Shown: positions 8,128-14,557 of the stretch, one piece after another
Position numbering within the stretch: position 1 is the stretch's first letter
Layout: every line of letters begins with the position of its first letter
Assembly (NCBI GenBank): GCA_045805805.1
Contig: JBJMKO010000108.1
Location: 1 to 18,685 of the forward strand
Source of the DNA: VRUE01 sp045805805
Lineage (GTDB): Bacteria > Actinomycetota > Thermoleophilia > Solirubrobacterales > 70-9
Direction of reading: 5' to 3'
Length of the DNA: 18,685 bases
The notes under the pieces: generated by a model
Database searches by the model: none
Told to the model about the DNA's origin: nothing
What the model saw: the letters and a program-made list of their open reading frames with translations, nothing else
Position numbers and translations under genes: made by a program

Positions 8128-9375
8128 ATGGGCAAAGTTGTGGACATAGAGTCGCAACCGCGCCGGCGACGCGGCCGTAAACGCCCGTCGAAGACGGCCC
8201 TGGTGCTCGGCGGCGGCGGCTTCACCGGCGGTGTCTACGAGATCGGCGCACTGCGCGCCCTCGACCTGCTCGCGGTCAACAGCACGATCAACAACTTCGA
8301 CGTCTACGTCGGCACCAGCGCAGGCTCCTTCGTCGCCGGGATGCTCGCCAACGGCATCACCCCCGACGAGATGATGCAGGTGATCAACCGGCGCATTCCC
8401 TCGGAGCTGGAGGACCTCAATCTCGGCAAGGCGCTCAAGCCCAACTACCTGGGTTTCGTGCAGAAGGCGACGATGCTGCCACTGCGAACGCTCGAACTGG
8501 CGCGCAGCCTGGTGCGAATGGGCGATTTCTCGGCAATCGACATCGGCGTCGGGCTTGCCGAGGCGCTGCCGGCCGGCCTCTACTCCAACGGCGGCATTGC
8601 CGAGTACGTCGAGGGGGCGCTCGCCGAAGACGGTCGCATCGACGACTTCCGCCTGCTCGACAAAGAGCTCTACCTCACCGCCACGGACCTCGACACCTGC
8701 GAGCGGATCGTCTTCGGCGAGGAGGGCTGGACCGACGTGCCGATCTCCAAGGCGATCCAGTGCTCGACCGCGCTGCCGATCGTCTACAAGCCGGTCGACC
8801 TGAAGGGCCGCCAGCTGGTCGACGGCGGCATCCGCTCGACCACCAACGTCGACATCGCGGTCGAAAAGGGCGCCAAGTTCATCATCGTCGTCAACCCGCT
8901 CGTTCCCTTCGTCAACGACTTCGAGAAGACGATCCCGACCGTCTTCGGGACGCGGGTGCGGCGCGTCTCCGACATGGGCATGCCGGCGATCGCCAACCAG
9001 ACCTTCCGCTTGATCGTCCACGCCCGTCTGCACGAGGCCGTGGCCCGTTGGGAGGAGAAGTACCCGGGCGTCGACATCATCCTGGTCGAGCCCGAGCCCA
9101 ACGACGAGCTGATGTTCGGCACGCCGATCATGGACTACTCGCGGCGGCTGAAGATCGCTCGACACGGTTTCGAAGCGGTCACCGCGACGCTCGCCAAGGA
9201 CTACGACCGCTATAAGGAGATCGCCGACCGCCACGGCCTCGAGATCTCCGAGCGCCGGGTGCGCCGGGTGGTCGAGCGGGCTGCCGAAGAGGAGCCCGAG
9301 CAGAGCTCAGCCTGGCGCCGGGTACTCGAGCAGACCACCTCGGCGCTGCTTCGCCAGTCCGGCGAGGCGTCCTAG
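8128..9375 (+). CDS. Patatin-like phospholipase family protein
   Basis: This 415-residue protein carries the patatin catalytic dyad. It has the oxyanion loop GGGGFTGGVYE, the nucleophile elbow GTSAG (Ser64) and the catalytic Asp in VDGG (Asp232). It probably hydrolyses membrane phospholipids or acyl esters in the cytoplasm; there is no signal peptide or membrane segment, and the N-terminus is very basic (RRRRGRKRPSK). An in-frame ATG at 8122 is possible, but it would precede the transcript start predicted from the -10 box, so ATG 8128 is preferred. It is divergent from dacB and convergent with the acyl-CoA synthetase; a joint role in lipid turnover is an inference. Confidence 0.88.
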   Translation: MGKVVDIESQPRRRRGRKRPSKTALVLGGGGFTGGVYEIGALRALDLLAVNSTINNFDVYVGTSAGSFVAGMLANGITPDEMMQVINRRIPSELEDLNLGKALKPNYLGFVQKATMLPLRTLELARSLVRMGDFSAIDIGVGLAEALPAGLYSNGGIAEYVEGALAEDGRIDDFRLLDKELYLTATDLDTCERIVFGEEGWTDVPISKAIQCSTALPIVYKPVDLKGRQLVDGGIRSTTNVDIAVEKGAKFIIVVNPLVPFVNDFEKTIPTVFGTRVRRVSDMGMPAIANQTFRLIVHARLHEAVARWEEKYPGVDIILVEPEPNDELMFGTPIMDYSRRLKIARHGFEAVTATLAKDYDRYKEIADRHGLEISERRVRRVVERAAEEEPEQSSAWRRVLEQTTSALLRQSGEAS

Positions 9376-9380
9376 GGCGG

Positions 9381-9421
9381 CCTGGCGCAAAAGTCGGACA
9401 TATTCCGACTTATGCGCCAGG
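9381..9421. terminator. Bidirectional terminator-like hairpin
   Basis: The arm CCTGGCGCA (9381-9389) pairs with TGCGCCAGG (9413-9421). After one A-A mismatch, AAGTCGGA (9391-9398) pairs with TCCGACTT (9404-9411) around the loop CATAT. This 17-bp stem fills the gap between the convergent patatin-like and acyl-CoA synthetase genes. It has no U-run, as is common for actinobacterial terminators. Confidence 0.75.
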
Positions 9422-9425
9422 TGTC

Positions 9426-11207
9426 TCAGCTCGCGTAGAGCTGCTCGATCTCGCGCTCGTGCTTGCTGACGACGACGGCACGCTTGACCTTCAGGGTCGG
9501 GGTCAGCTCCCCGTTTTCCTGCGACAGGTCGCGGGGGAGGATCGCGATCTTCTTCACCTGCTCGACGCGGGCGAATTTCTCGTTGATCTTCTCGCGATGG
9601 GCATCGAGCGCGGCGACGATCTCTTGGTTCGTCGCCAGCTGCTCGGGATCCTCGGGCAGGCCGTGCTCCCTGGCGTAGGCAATGGCCTCTTCGGGGTCGA
9701 GAGTGACGAGGGCGACGAGGTAGGGCTTGCGATCGCCGACGACGACGCACTGGGAGACCAGCGGGTGCTGCTTGATCTCGTTCTCGAGGTTGGCGGGGGT
9801 GATGTTCTTGCCCCCGGCGGTGATGATGATGTCCTTCTTGCGGCCGGTGATCTTGATGAAGTCGTCCTCTTCGATCTCGCCGATGTCGCCGGTGTGCAGC
9901 CAGCCGTCGACGATCGCCTCGCGGGTCGCCTCCTCGTTCTTGTAGTAGCCCTGGAACACGTTGGGGCCCTTGACCAGGATCTCGCCGTCCTCGGCGATCT
10001 TCACCTCGCAGCCGGGGAACGGCTTGCCGATCGTGCCGACCTTGAAGTCGTCGGGGGTGGAGATGGTCGCCGCGGTCGAGGTCTCGGTCATCCCCCACCC
10101 CTCCAGCACGAGCACGCCCGCGGCGTCGAAGAAGCGCAGGATCTCGGGACTGATCGGGGCGGCGCCGGAGACGGCGAGCCGCAGCTTGCCGCCGAAGAGG
10201 CCGCGGATCTTGAAGAGGACCTTCTCGTCGGCGAACTCGTATTGCTTGCGCAGCAGGAAACCCGGCTTGCGGCCGGCTCGCTCGGTGGCGCGCATCTTCT
10301 CACCGACCCCGATCGCCCAGTTGAAGATTGCCTTTTTGAGGCCGCCGGCCTTCTCGGTGCCGCTGGTCGCTGCGGTGTAGATCTTCTCGAAGATGCGCGA
10401 CACCGAGGGGAAGTAGGTCGGCTTCAGCTCGGCCAGGTTGGGCAGGATCTTCTGCGGGTCGCCCTCCCAGTAGGCGAGGGTGGCACCGAGGTCGAAGCTG
10501 CCGAGCTGGATCAGTAGGGCGAAGGAGTGGGCGAGGGGGAGGTAGAGGTAGGTGAGGTCTTCGGGCTCGATGACGCTGGTCTCGTTGACCATGTCGAGCA
10601 TCGCCCGGTAGTTGCCGTGGCTGATGATGCAGCCCTTGGGTGGGCCTGTAGTGCCGGACGTGTAGATGAAGGTGCAGACGTCCTCGGGTGCCACCGACTT
10701 CCAGCGGGCCTCCCACTCGCCGGGCTCGCGAGCGCCGCCGCGGGTGGCCAGGTCGTCGAGTGAGATCGCGTCGTCGCTCGAGCCGGTCATCCGCACCACG
10801 TGCTCCAGCAGCGGCAGCCGGTTCCGCACGGCGCGGATCTTCTCCATCTGCTCGTTGTCCTCGACGATGACGACCTTGGCGTCGGAGTTCTCCAGCACGT
10901 ACTGGCACTCCTCCGGCGAGTTGGTCTGGTAGATCGGCACGACCACGGCCCCGGCGGAGAGCGCGGCGAAGTCGGCATAGGTCCACTCGGGCCGGGTGTT
11001 GGCGAGGATCGAGACCTTGTCGCCCTTGGCGACACCGAGGTCGATCAGGCCGAGCGAGAGCGGACGGACGACCTCCAGCACCTCGTCGAAGCTGCGCTTG
11101 GCCCACTTTCCGTCCCGCTTGAAGCAGACGGCAGGCGCGCTGCCGTAGACCTGGGCCGAGAGTGGAAGCAGATCCGCCAGCGTGGCCGATTTAGTTCCCC
11201 GCTCCAT
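9426..11207 (-). CDS. Long-chain fatty acid-CoA ligase (AMP-binding, FadD15-like)
   Basis: This 593-residue adenylate-forming enzyme activates fatty acids to acyl-CoA through an acyl-AMP. It shows the ATP-binding P-loop YTSGTTGPPKG (182-192), the A5 motif GWGMTETS, the A7/A8 region WLHTGDIGEIEEDDFIKITG followed by RKKD, and the C-terminal catalytic-lysine region GELTPTLKVKR. Size and motifs match the long-chain class. ATG at 11207 has no Shine-Dalgarno and lies in the loop of a hairpin (11195-11215). It is 24 bases downstream of the 61-aa gene on the same strand, so both probably share the promoter at 11456-11483. Confidence 0.93.
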   Translation of the reverse strand: MERGTKSATLADLLPLSAQVYGSAPAVCFKRDGKWAKRSFDEVLEVVRPLSLGLIDLGVAKGDKVSILANTRPEWTYADFAALSAGAVVVPIYQTNSPEECQYVLENSDAKVVIVEDNEQMEKIRAVRNRLPLLEHVVRMTGSSDDAISLDDLATRGGAREPGEWEARWKSVAPEDVCTFIYTSGTTGPPKGCIISHGNYRAMLDMVNETSVIEPEDLTYLYLPLAHSFALLIQLGSFDLGATLAYWEGDPQKILPNLAELKPTYFPSVSRIFEKIYTAATSGTEKAGGLKKAIFNWAIGVGEKMRATERAGRKPGFLLRKQYEFADEKVLFKIRGLFGGKLRLAVSGAAPISPEILRFFDAAGVLVLEGWGMTETSTAATISTPDDFKVGTIGKPFPGCEVKIAEDGEILVKGPNVFQGYYKNEEATREAIVDGWLHTGDIGEIEEDDFIKITGRKKDIIITAGGKNITPANLENEIKQHPLVSQCVVVGDRKPYLVALVTLDPEEAIAYAREHGLPEDPEQLATNQEIVAALDAHREKINEKFARVEQVKKIAILPRDLSQENGELTPTLKVKRAVVVSKHEREIEQLYAS

Positions 11208-11215
11208 GCGGGGAA
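11195..11215 (-). promoter_or_regulatory. Hairpin presenting the acyl-CoA synthetase start codon in its loop
   Basis: On the - strand mRNA TTCCCCGC pairs perfectly with GCGGGGAA around the five-base loop ATGGA, which contains the ATG start codon of the synthetase. No Shine-Dalgarno lies upstream. The eight-pair GC-rich stem could gate ribosome access; regulation is inferred, the pairing is direct. Confidence 0.5.
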
Positions 11216-11231
11216 TGAGTCTAGTTAAGAG

Positions 11232-11417
11232 CTAGCCGGCGCGGGCCTCGTACCGCCGCGCCTGGCTGGGAATGCTGCGCATCGAGGTCTGGAAGAGGGT
11301 TTTGTCGATGCGGCCGTGAAAGATCGGGATGCCCATCTCCACGCATTTGCCGATCACCTCCTGCCGCTTCATGTGAAGCTCCTCGGCAAGCTCGGACGGG
11401 GTGAGGTGATTGGCCAC
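11232..11417 (-). CDS. Small IF2_N/helix-turn-helix-like protein, function unknown
   Basis: This 61-residue protein is not assigned to a named family. The segment LTPSELAEELHMKRQEVIGK, followed by CVEMGIPIFHGRIDKTLF, resembles the small helical IF2_N or excisionase/MerR-like fold (helix, turn, helix, then Gly-Ile-Pro), suggesting nucleic-acid binding. The long open frame upstream is not used: GTG at 11417 has a strong AAGGGAGG (11424-11431) at six bases' spacing. A near-consensus promoter lies just upstream. It probably forms a two-gene transcript with the acyl-CoA synthetase, so it might regulate it; that is inference. Confidence 0.75.
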   Translation of the reverse strand: MANHLTPSELAEELHMKRQEVIGKCVEMGIPIFHGRIDKTLFQTSMRSIPSQARRYEARAG

Positions 11418-11455
11418 GGCGGACCTCCCTTGATCGTTGAAATCGGGTAGATGGA

Positions 11456-11483
11456 TATTTACCCCTGGGAGCGGACGTGTCAA
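11456..11483 (-). promoter_or_regulatory. Near-consensus housekeeping promoter for the 61-aa gene and acyl-CoA synthetase
   Basis: On the - strand a perfect TTGACA (-35; 11483-11478) is separated by 16 bases from TAAATA (-10; 11461-11456). The predicted transcript would start near 11449, leaving a leader of about 32 bases that contains the AAGGGAGG of the 61-aa gene. This is the best -35/-10 pair in the window. Confidence 0.7.
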
Positions 11484-11528
11484 ACGAATTGGCGCTGGTT
11501 GCGAGGATCGGCCGGGGCCGCGAGTCGC

Positions 11529-11534
11529 GATAAT
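11529..11534 (+). promoter_or_regulatory. -10 box of a probably leaderless transcript
   Basis: GATAAT lies exactly six bases before GTG at 11541, placing the expected +1 on the first base of the start codon. There is no Shine-Dalgarno. This supports the chosen start of the thioredoxin-fold protein and echoes the same box at 8114 and 12305. Confidence 0.5.
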
Positions 11535-11540
11535 GGCCGG

Positions 11541-12287
11541 GTGCCCGTTGCCGCAGAGAGCCGAGCCGAGCCGGGGGAGGTGCCGATCCCGCGGCGAGGC
11601 CGGATCTGGATCGTCCTCGTCCTCTCCATCGCGGTCCTCGCGCTTGGCTACGCGCTGGTCGGCATTGCCACCCAGGAGGCCGGTCGCGATGTCGTGCGCA
11701 TCTCCGGCATCGCCGAAGGCCAGGAAATCTTCGGCGGGGTGCCGCAGGAAGGCGACCGGCTCGGCTCCTCCGACGCCCCGGTCTCGATCCAGGTCTTCAA
11801 CGACCTGCAGTGCTCCAGCTGCCGCGAGGACTTCCTCAGCACGATTCCCGGCCTGGTCGAAGGCTACGCCCGCCCCGGCAAGGCGAAGCTGCTCTACCGC
11901 CACTACTCGGTCAGCGAAAGCCCGCAGGAGCTGGGCTTCTATGGCGCCGAGGCGGCGGCGCAGCAGGGTTACGGCTGGCAGTACTCCTACCTCTTCTTCC
12001 GCAACCAGGACGAAGCGAAGCGCTTCGGCATCGACCAACGCTTTCTCGACTCGGTGGCGGGGGGGATCGAGGAACTGAACGAGCCCGAATGGCTGGCCTA
12101 CCTCGAAGACGAGGGCGGCACCGACGGCGCGATCAGCCGCAAGCTCGACGGCTACGAGGAGCTCGGAACCGGCCTCGGCATCCGCACCCGCCAAGCGGCG
12201 ATCGTCAGCGGCCCGGGCGGCACCCGCACCCTCCAGGACGGCCCGACCTTGCACCAGATCGAAGCCGCGATCGAAGCGGTCCGGTAG
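11541..12287 (+). CDS. Membrane-anchored thioredoxin-fold (DsbA/thioredoxin_4-like) protein
   Basis: This 248-residue protein has a short cytoplasmic N-terminus, one membrane anchor at about 22-43 (IWIVLVLSIAVLALGYALV) and an extracytoplasmic thioredoxin-like domain. DAPVSIQVFNDLQCSSC places the redox pair at Cys91-Ser-Ser-Cys94. It probably makes, breaks or transfers disulfides outside the membrane. The usual cis-proline loop (TP before the late strand) is not obvious; the equivalent region reads GIRTRQAAIV. GTG 11541 is preferred to upstream ATG 11451, because the extra residues are unlike a signal sequence and would cross the divergent promoter. tRNA-Pro follows. Confidence 0.82.
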   Translation: MPVAAESRAEPGEVPIPRRGRIWIVLVLSIAVLALGYALVGIATQEAGRDVVRISGIAEGQEIFGGVPQEGDRLGSSDAPVSIQVFNDLQCSSCREDFLSTIPGLVEGYARPGKAKLLYRHYSVSESPQELGFYGAEAAAQQGYGWQYSYLFFRNQDEAKRFGIDQRFLDSVAGGIEELNEPEWLAYLEDEGGTDGAISRKLDGYEELGTGLGIRTRQAAIVSGPGGTRTLQDGPTLHQIEAAIEAVR

Positions 12288-12304
12288 TCCCCGGTCCGTT
12301 CTGG

Positions 12305-12310
12305 GATAAT
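12305..12310 (+). promoter_or_regulatory. -10 box of the tRNA-Pro gene
   Basis: GATAAT ends ten bases before the tRNA 5' end, placing the expected +1 four bases upstream of the mature tRNA. No good -35 box is seen at the expected spacing. Confidence 0.45.
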
Positions 12311-12320
12311 CGTCGCCTCT

Positions 12321-12394
12321 CGGGGCGTGGCGCAGCCTGGTAGCGCGCACCGTTCGGGTCGGTGAGGTCCCCGGTTCAAATCCGGGCGCCCCGA
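12321..12394 (+). tRNA. tRNA-Pro (anticodon CGG)
   Basis: The cloverleaf is complete. The acceptor CGGGGCG (12321-12327) pairs with CGCCCCG (12387-12393), with discriminator A at 12394. The D stem is GCGC/GCGC. The anticodon stem CACCG/CGGTG encloses the loop TTCGGGT with anticodon CGG (12355-12357). The T arm is CCCGG, TTCAAAT, CCGGG. CCA is not encoded. It decodes CCG proline codons. It marks the border between core genes and an accessory-looking region. Confidence 0.96.
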
Positions 12395-12692
12395 TTGGCA
12401 TGTTCTCCCCGTCGTGCCTAGCATGGCCCCGCATGACCGCTCCGCGTCAGGCGTGCGGGGCGGCGGTGCGGGGCGGTTCGCGGGAATCTGTGATGCAGGT
12501 GTGATGCAGCGCTTGTGGCGGGAGTGATGCGCGCCTTGATCTATGAGACGTGCAGGGCGCCGGGCCTGCCATGGGCGGAGGCAAGACGGCCCGAGCCGAG
12601 GCGCTCGCTGGGGTGGCGAGACACTGCCTCTAGGCGACGGCGTTGGACGGCCACCCTGAAAGTACCCAAAGCATTACGCTCGGGCGCCTTCA
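12395..12692. other. Region downstream of tRNA-Pro, no confident gene
   Basis: I see no well-supported gene. A GC-rich direct repeat GTGCGGGGCGG occurs at 12453-12463 and 12466-12476. The repeat TGTGATGCAG occurs at 12489-12498 and 12500-12509 with an 11-base period, with a partial third GTGATGC at 12524-12530. Such a stretch next to a tRNA 3' end could be a scar of element integration, but no integrase or second tRNA-end copy is visible in the window. Confidence 0.35.
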
Positions 12693-13259
12693 ATGACCGA
12701 GGAGCTGCTACCGGGCCTTCAGGGATGGGTGTTCGCGATGACCAAGGGGGCCTTCAAGTCGCGCGAGCTGCTCGAAGCCGAACGCCCCGATGACGTGCCG
12801 CCCTATAGCGACGATCTGATGTTGCTCCAGAACTGGGGCACCCTGATCGATCGGCAGGGAATGATGCTTGCTTACCTCTCGGTGGTCCCGGCAACCCGAG
12901 CCGAGCTGAAGGAGAGCATGCCCGGGCTGTTGGACCGCTCTCCCGCATGGCTCGACGCGCGCCTGCAGGGCAAGCCACTGATGAGCTGGGATCTGTTCTT
13001 CCGTGGAGCCGCCCAGACGGTAGCGGTGCATCGCAGGGAAATCGAACGGGTCGTGGCCGAGCAGGTGGACGACCCCGAGGAGATCGAAGAGGCGCTGGCG
13101 AATGCGCCCGTTCCGGCGGGGACCGAGGATGAGGACCGCTCCGATCTCATCTCCGCGGTCAGCTGGGCGATGACGGCGCACCTGAAGGCGCTGGTCGATA
13201 TCGCCTACCACCTTGAACGGCAGTTCGGCAGGTTCGGGGACCTCGGCGACGATTGCTAG
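12693..13259 (+). CDS. Hypothetical protein, predicted soluble and helical
   Basis: I do not recognise this 188-residue protein. It has no signal peptide or membrane helix. It is acidic and apparently mostly helical, with Trp-containing stretches (LQGWVFAMTKGAF, LMSWDLFFRGAAQTVAVHRREIERVV). An acidic, Pro/Glu-containing linker lies around 127-150, followed by a C-terminal helix (SWAMTAHLKALVDIAYHLERQFGRF). ATG at 12693 lacks a clear Shine-Dalgarno; ATG at residue 16 is an alternative. Coding status is supported mainly by frame length and codon bias. It follows tRNA-Pro and converges with the methyltransferase. Confidence 0.65.
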   Translation: MTEELLPGLQGWVFAMTKGAFKSRELLEAERPDDVPPYSDDLMLLQNWGTLIDRQGMMLAYLSVVPATRAELKESMPGLLDRSPAWLDARLQGKPLMSWDLFFRGAAQTVAVHRREIERVVAEQVDDPEEIEEALANAPVPAGTEDEDRSDLISAVSWAMTAHLKALVDIAYHLERQFGRFGDLGDDC

Positions 13260-13310
13260 CGATCCCGGTCTGACGCAAACCGCGCAAGGGTATAGAGGGC
13301 GGGCCGAGTC

Positions 13311-14135
13311 CTACACGCCCACTCGCCTGGCGACGTAGATCGCCTTGGTGTGGACTGAGGTATCGAGAGGCTGTCGCGGGATGCCTTCGAAGTCTTGGCC
13401 GTAAATGCCCAAACACTCAAGACCGACCTGTTGCAGGGCAGCTAGCACCTCTACTTCGGGAAAATGGCGCTGGCGATGCTCGGATACTTCGCCCTGTTCC
13501 CCCGGAACCGCCGGGCCCTCGTTGCGTTCCGCTTCGAGCCGGGCTTCGAAAACCGAGCCAGCGGGAGCATTTTTGGGAGTCTGCCCCCTATAGGTGAAGC
13601 GCCAACCACCTCGCTCGCTCACAGTTGTCTCGGTAAAGACGGAGCGATAGATAAGAAGCTCGTTGACATCGAACAAGAGCAATCCTGAGCACGCGAGATT
13701 TGCGCGCATCCCGCGCAGTGCTTCTTCCAGCTCTTTGCCGCTCAGCAGGTAGTTGATCGCGTCATCGAGCGCCCAGACAAGGTCAAACTCGCCAAGAATG
13801 GGCAACTCCCGCATATCGGCCACCGAAAGCGCCACCGAACTTTCCGCCTTGCGCTTGGCCAAGGCAAGCATCGCAGGCGAGATGTCGCAGCCCGTGACCT
13901 CCCAGCCTCGCGGCAACATTGGCAAGAAGCTCTTGCCCGTTCCGCAGCCGACGTCAAGCAGGCGCCGCCCTCTTAGGCCGTGGCCGGCAAGCACGTCGAG
14001 CAAGTCAATAAGCCAACCGTCGTAATTGTGGTGGGCCGTGAAATCGTCGTAGGTCGGAGCCATCGCCTCGTAAGCTCGATGCGCTCCGTCCTCAAACCCG
14101 TCTGCCGTTAGAGCCTCCACAAAGGAATGACCCAA
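13311..14135 (-). CDS. Class I SAM-dependent methyltransferase
   Basis: This 274-residue cytoplasmic enzyme has the Rossmann methyltransferase motifs: motif I LLDVGCGTGKSF (DVGCGTGKS at 61-69), motif II acidic Asp84 in VTGCDISPAML, and the post-I region ADMRELPILGEFDLVWALDDAINY. The C-terminal part (FEARLEAERNEGPAVPGEQG, then EHRQRHFPEVEVLAALQQVG) is like small-molecule methyltransferases. The substrate cannot be told from sequence. The start is assigned to TTG at 14135; GTG at residue 6 or a later ATG (residue 25) are alternatives because the ribosome binding site is weak. Codon use looks less GC-extreme than in the core genes. Confidence 0.85.
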   Translation of the reverse strand: MGHSFVEALTADGFEDGAHRAYEAMAPTYDDFTAHHNYDGWLIDLLDVLAGHGLRGRRLLDVGCGTGKSFLPMLPRGWEVTGCDISPAMLALAKRKAESSVALSVADMRELPILGEFDLVWALDDAINYLLSGKELEEALRGMRANLACSGLLLFDVNELLIYRSVFTETTVSERGGWRFTYRGQTPKNAPAGSVFEARLEAERNEGPAVPGEQGEVSEHRQRHFPEVEVLAALQQVGLECLGIYGQDFEGIPRQPLDTSVHTKAIYVARRVGV

Positions 14136-14213
14136 GAGTACTCAACCTTTGTTCCTGTATTCCCAGGTCACCACCCCAGCCGAAGTTGCCGCGAGCAAAA
14201 GGGGCAGCCGCCC

Positions 14214-14269
14214 CAGGGACGAAGTTGGGGGAGGGCGGCGAACTCGGAACGCCGCCCTCCCTGTCCCTG
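14214..14269. repeat. Long GC-rich hairpin upstream of the methyltransferase
   Basis: GGGAGGGCGGCG (14229-14240) pairs perfectly with CGCCGCCCTCCC (14250-14261) around a nine-base loop. Further out CAGGGAC (14214-14220) pairs with GTCCCTG (14263-14269), leaving an 8-base bulge on one side. There is no U-tract. It could be a terminator or an RNA leader element for the - strand methyltransferase. Confidence 0.5.
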
Positions 14270-14359
14270 TGCACCGAGCGCCCGCCATCATGGACATCGA
14301 CGACCGATGGCCCAGGACGCGCGGCGCCCGATGCAAGCGGCGATGCTAAGGAGCCGAGA

Positions 14360-14428
14360 ATGCAGTTTGCCGCTCCCTCTTTTGAGCGATCTAAAGCTCT
14401 TGTGAGGCGGGCCAGCGACCCCCTGTGA
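14360..14428 (+). CDS. Candidate 22-aa micro-ORF
   Basis: ATG at 14360 follows AAGGAG (14348-14353) at six bases' spacing and opens a 22-codon frame beginning MQFAAPSFERSKALV, ending at TGA 14426-14428. The peptide is basic, with no hydrophobic segment. Its end lies in the left arm of the hairpin at 14404-14456, and it converges on the 18-aa micro-ORF. Only the ribosome binding site and position support it, so it may be chance. Confidence 0.25.
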   Translation: MQFAAPSFERSKALVRRASDPL

Positions 14429-14456
14429 AGTACAGCGCAGGTCGCTGCCCCGCCTC
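14404..14456. terminator. Hairpin between two convergent micro-ORFs
   Basis: The 17-base arms at 14404-14420 (GAGGCGGGCCAGCGACC) and 14440-14456 pair with a single mismatch. Within the 19-base loop CTGT (14423-14426) pairs with ACAG (14432-14435). It begins 8 bases after the stop of the - strand 18-aa ORF and overlaps the end of the + strand 22-aa ORF, as a shared terminator or attenuator would. Confidence 0.6.
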
Positions 14457-14463
14457 GGCTCGC

Positions 14464-14520
14464 CTAGCGGCTCTTGACAAAGAGGTGCAACGGAAGCGGG
14501 CGCTCCACTGAAATCTTCAT
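14464..14520 (-). CDS. Candidate 18-aa peptide with near-perfect Shine-Dalgarno
   Basis: On the - strand AAGGGAGGTGA (14535-14525), an almost full match to the 16S anti-Shine-Dalgarno, precedes ATG at 14520 by four bases. The frame encodes MKISVERPLPLHLFVKSR and stops at TAG 14466-14464. The peptide is short, basic and proline-containing, with no membrane helix. It is followed 8 bases later by a strong hairpin, the layout of a leader peptide or a stand-alone micro-protein gene. It is divergent from the winged-helix regulator, with a palindrome between them. Confidence 0.45.
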   Translation of the reverse strand: MKISVERPLPLHLFVKSR

Positions 14521-14557
14521 GCGGTCACCTCCCTTCAGGCGTCGTCAGACCGCAATT

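Noticed and set aside
8107..9234. N-terminal extension of the dacB frame to 792 residues
   Set aside because: The extension is antisense to the patatin-like gene, has low-complexity Asp/Arg/Val composition typical of a shadow frame, and would bury the clear signal peptide that begins at GTG 8106.
11418..12434. 400-residue frame upstream of the 61-aa gene
   Set aside because: It runs antisense through the thioredoxin-fold gene and the tRNA, and the true start is marked by AAGGGAGG and a promoter just before 11417.
12489..12530. TGTGATGCAG repeats as a CRISPR array or iteron origin
   Set aside because: There are only two full copies and one partial, with an 11-base period; no spacers, cas genes or replication gene are present.
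14142..14336. - strand frame of 64 residues just upstream of the methyltransferase
   Set aside because: It has no ribosome binding site, crosses the GC-rich hairpin and resembles no protein; judged non-coding.
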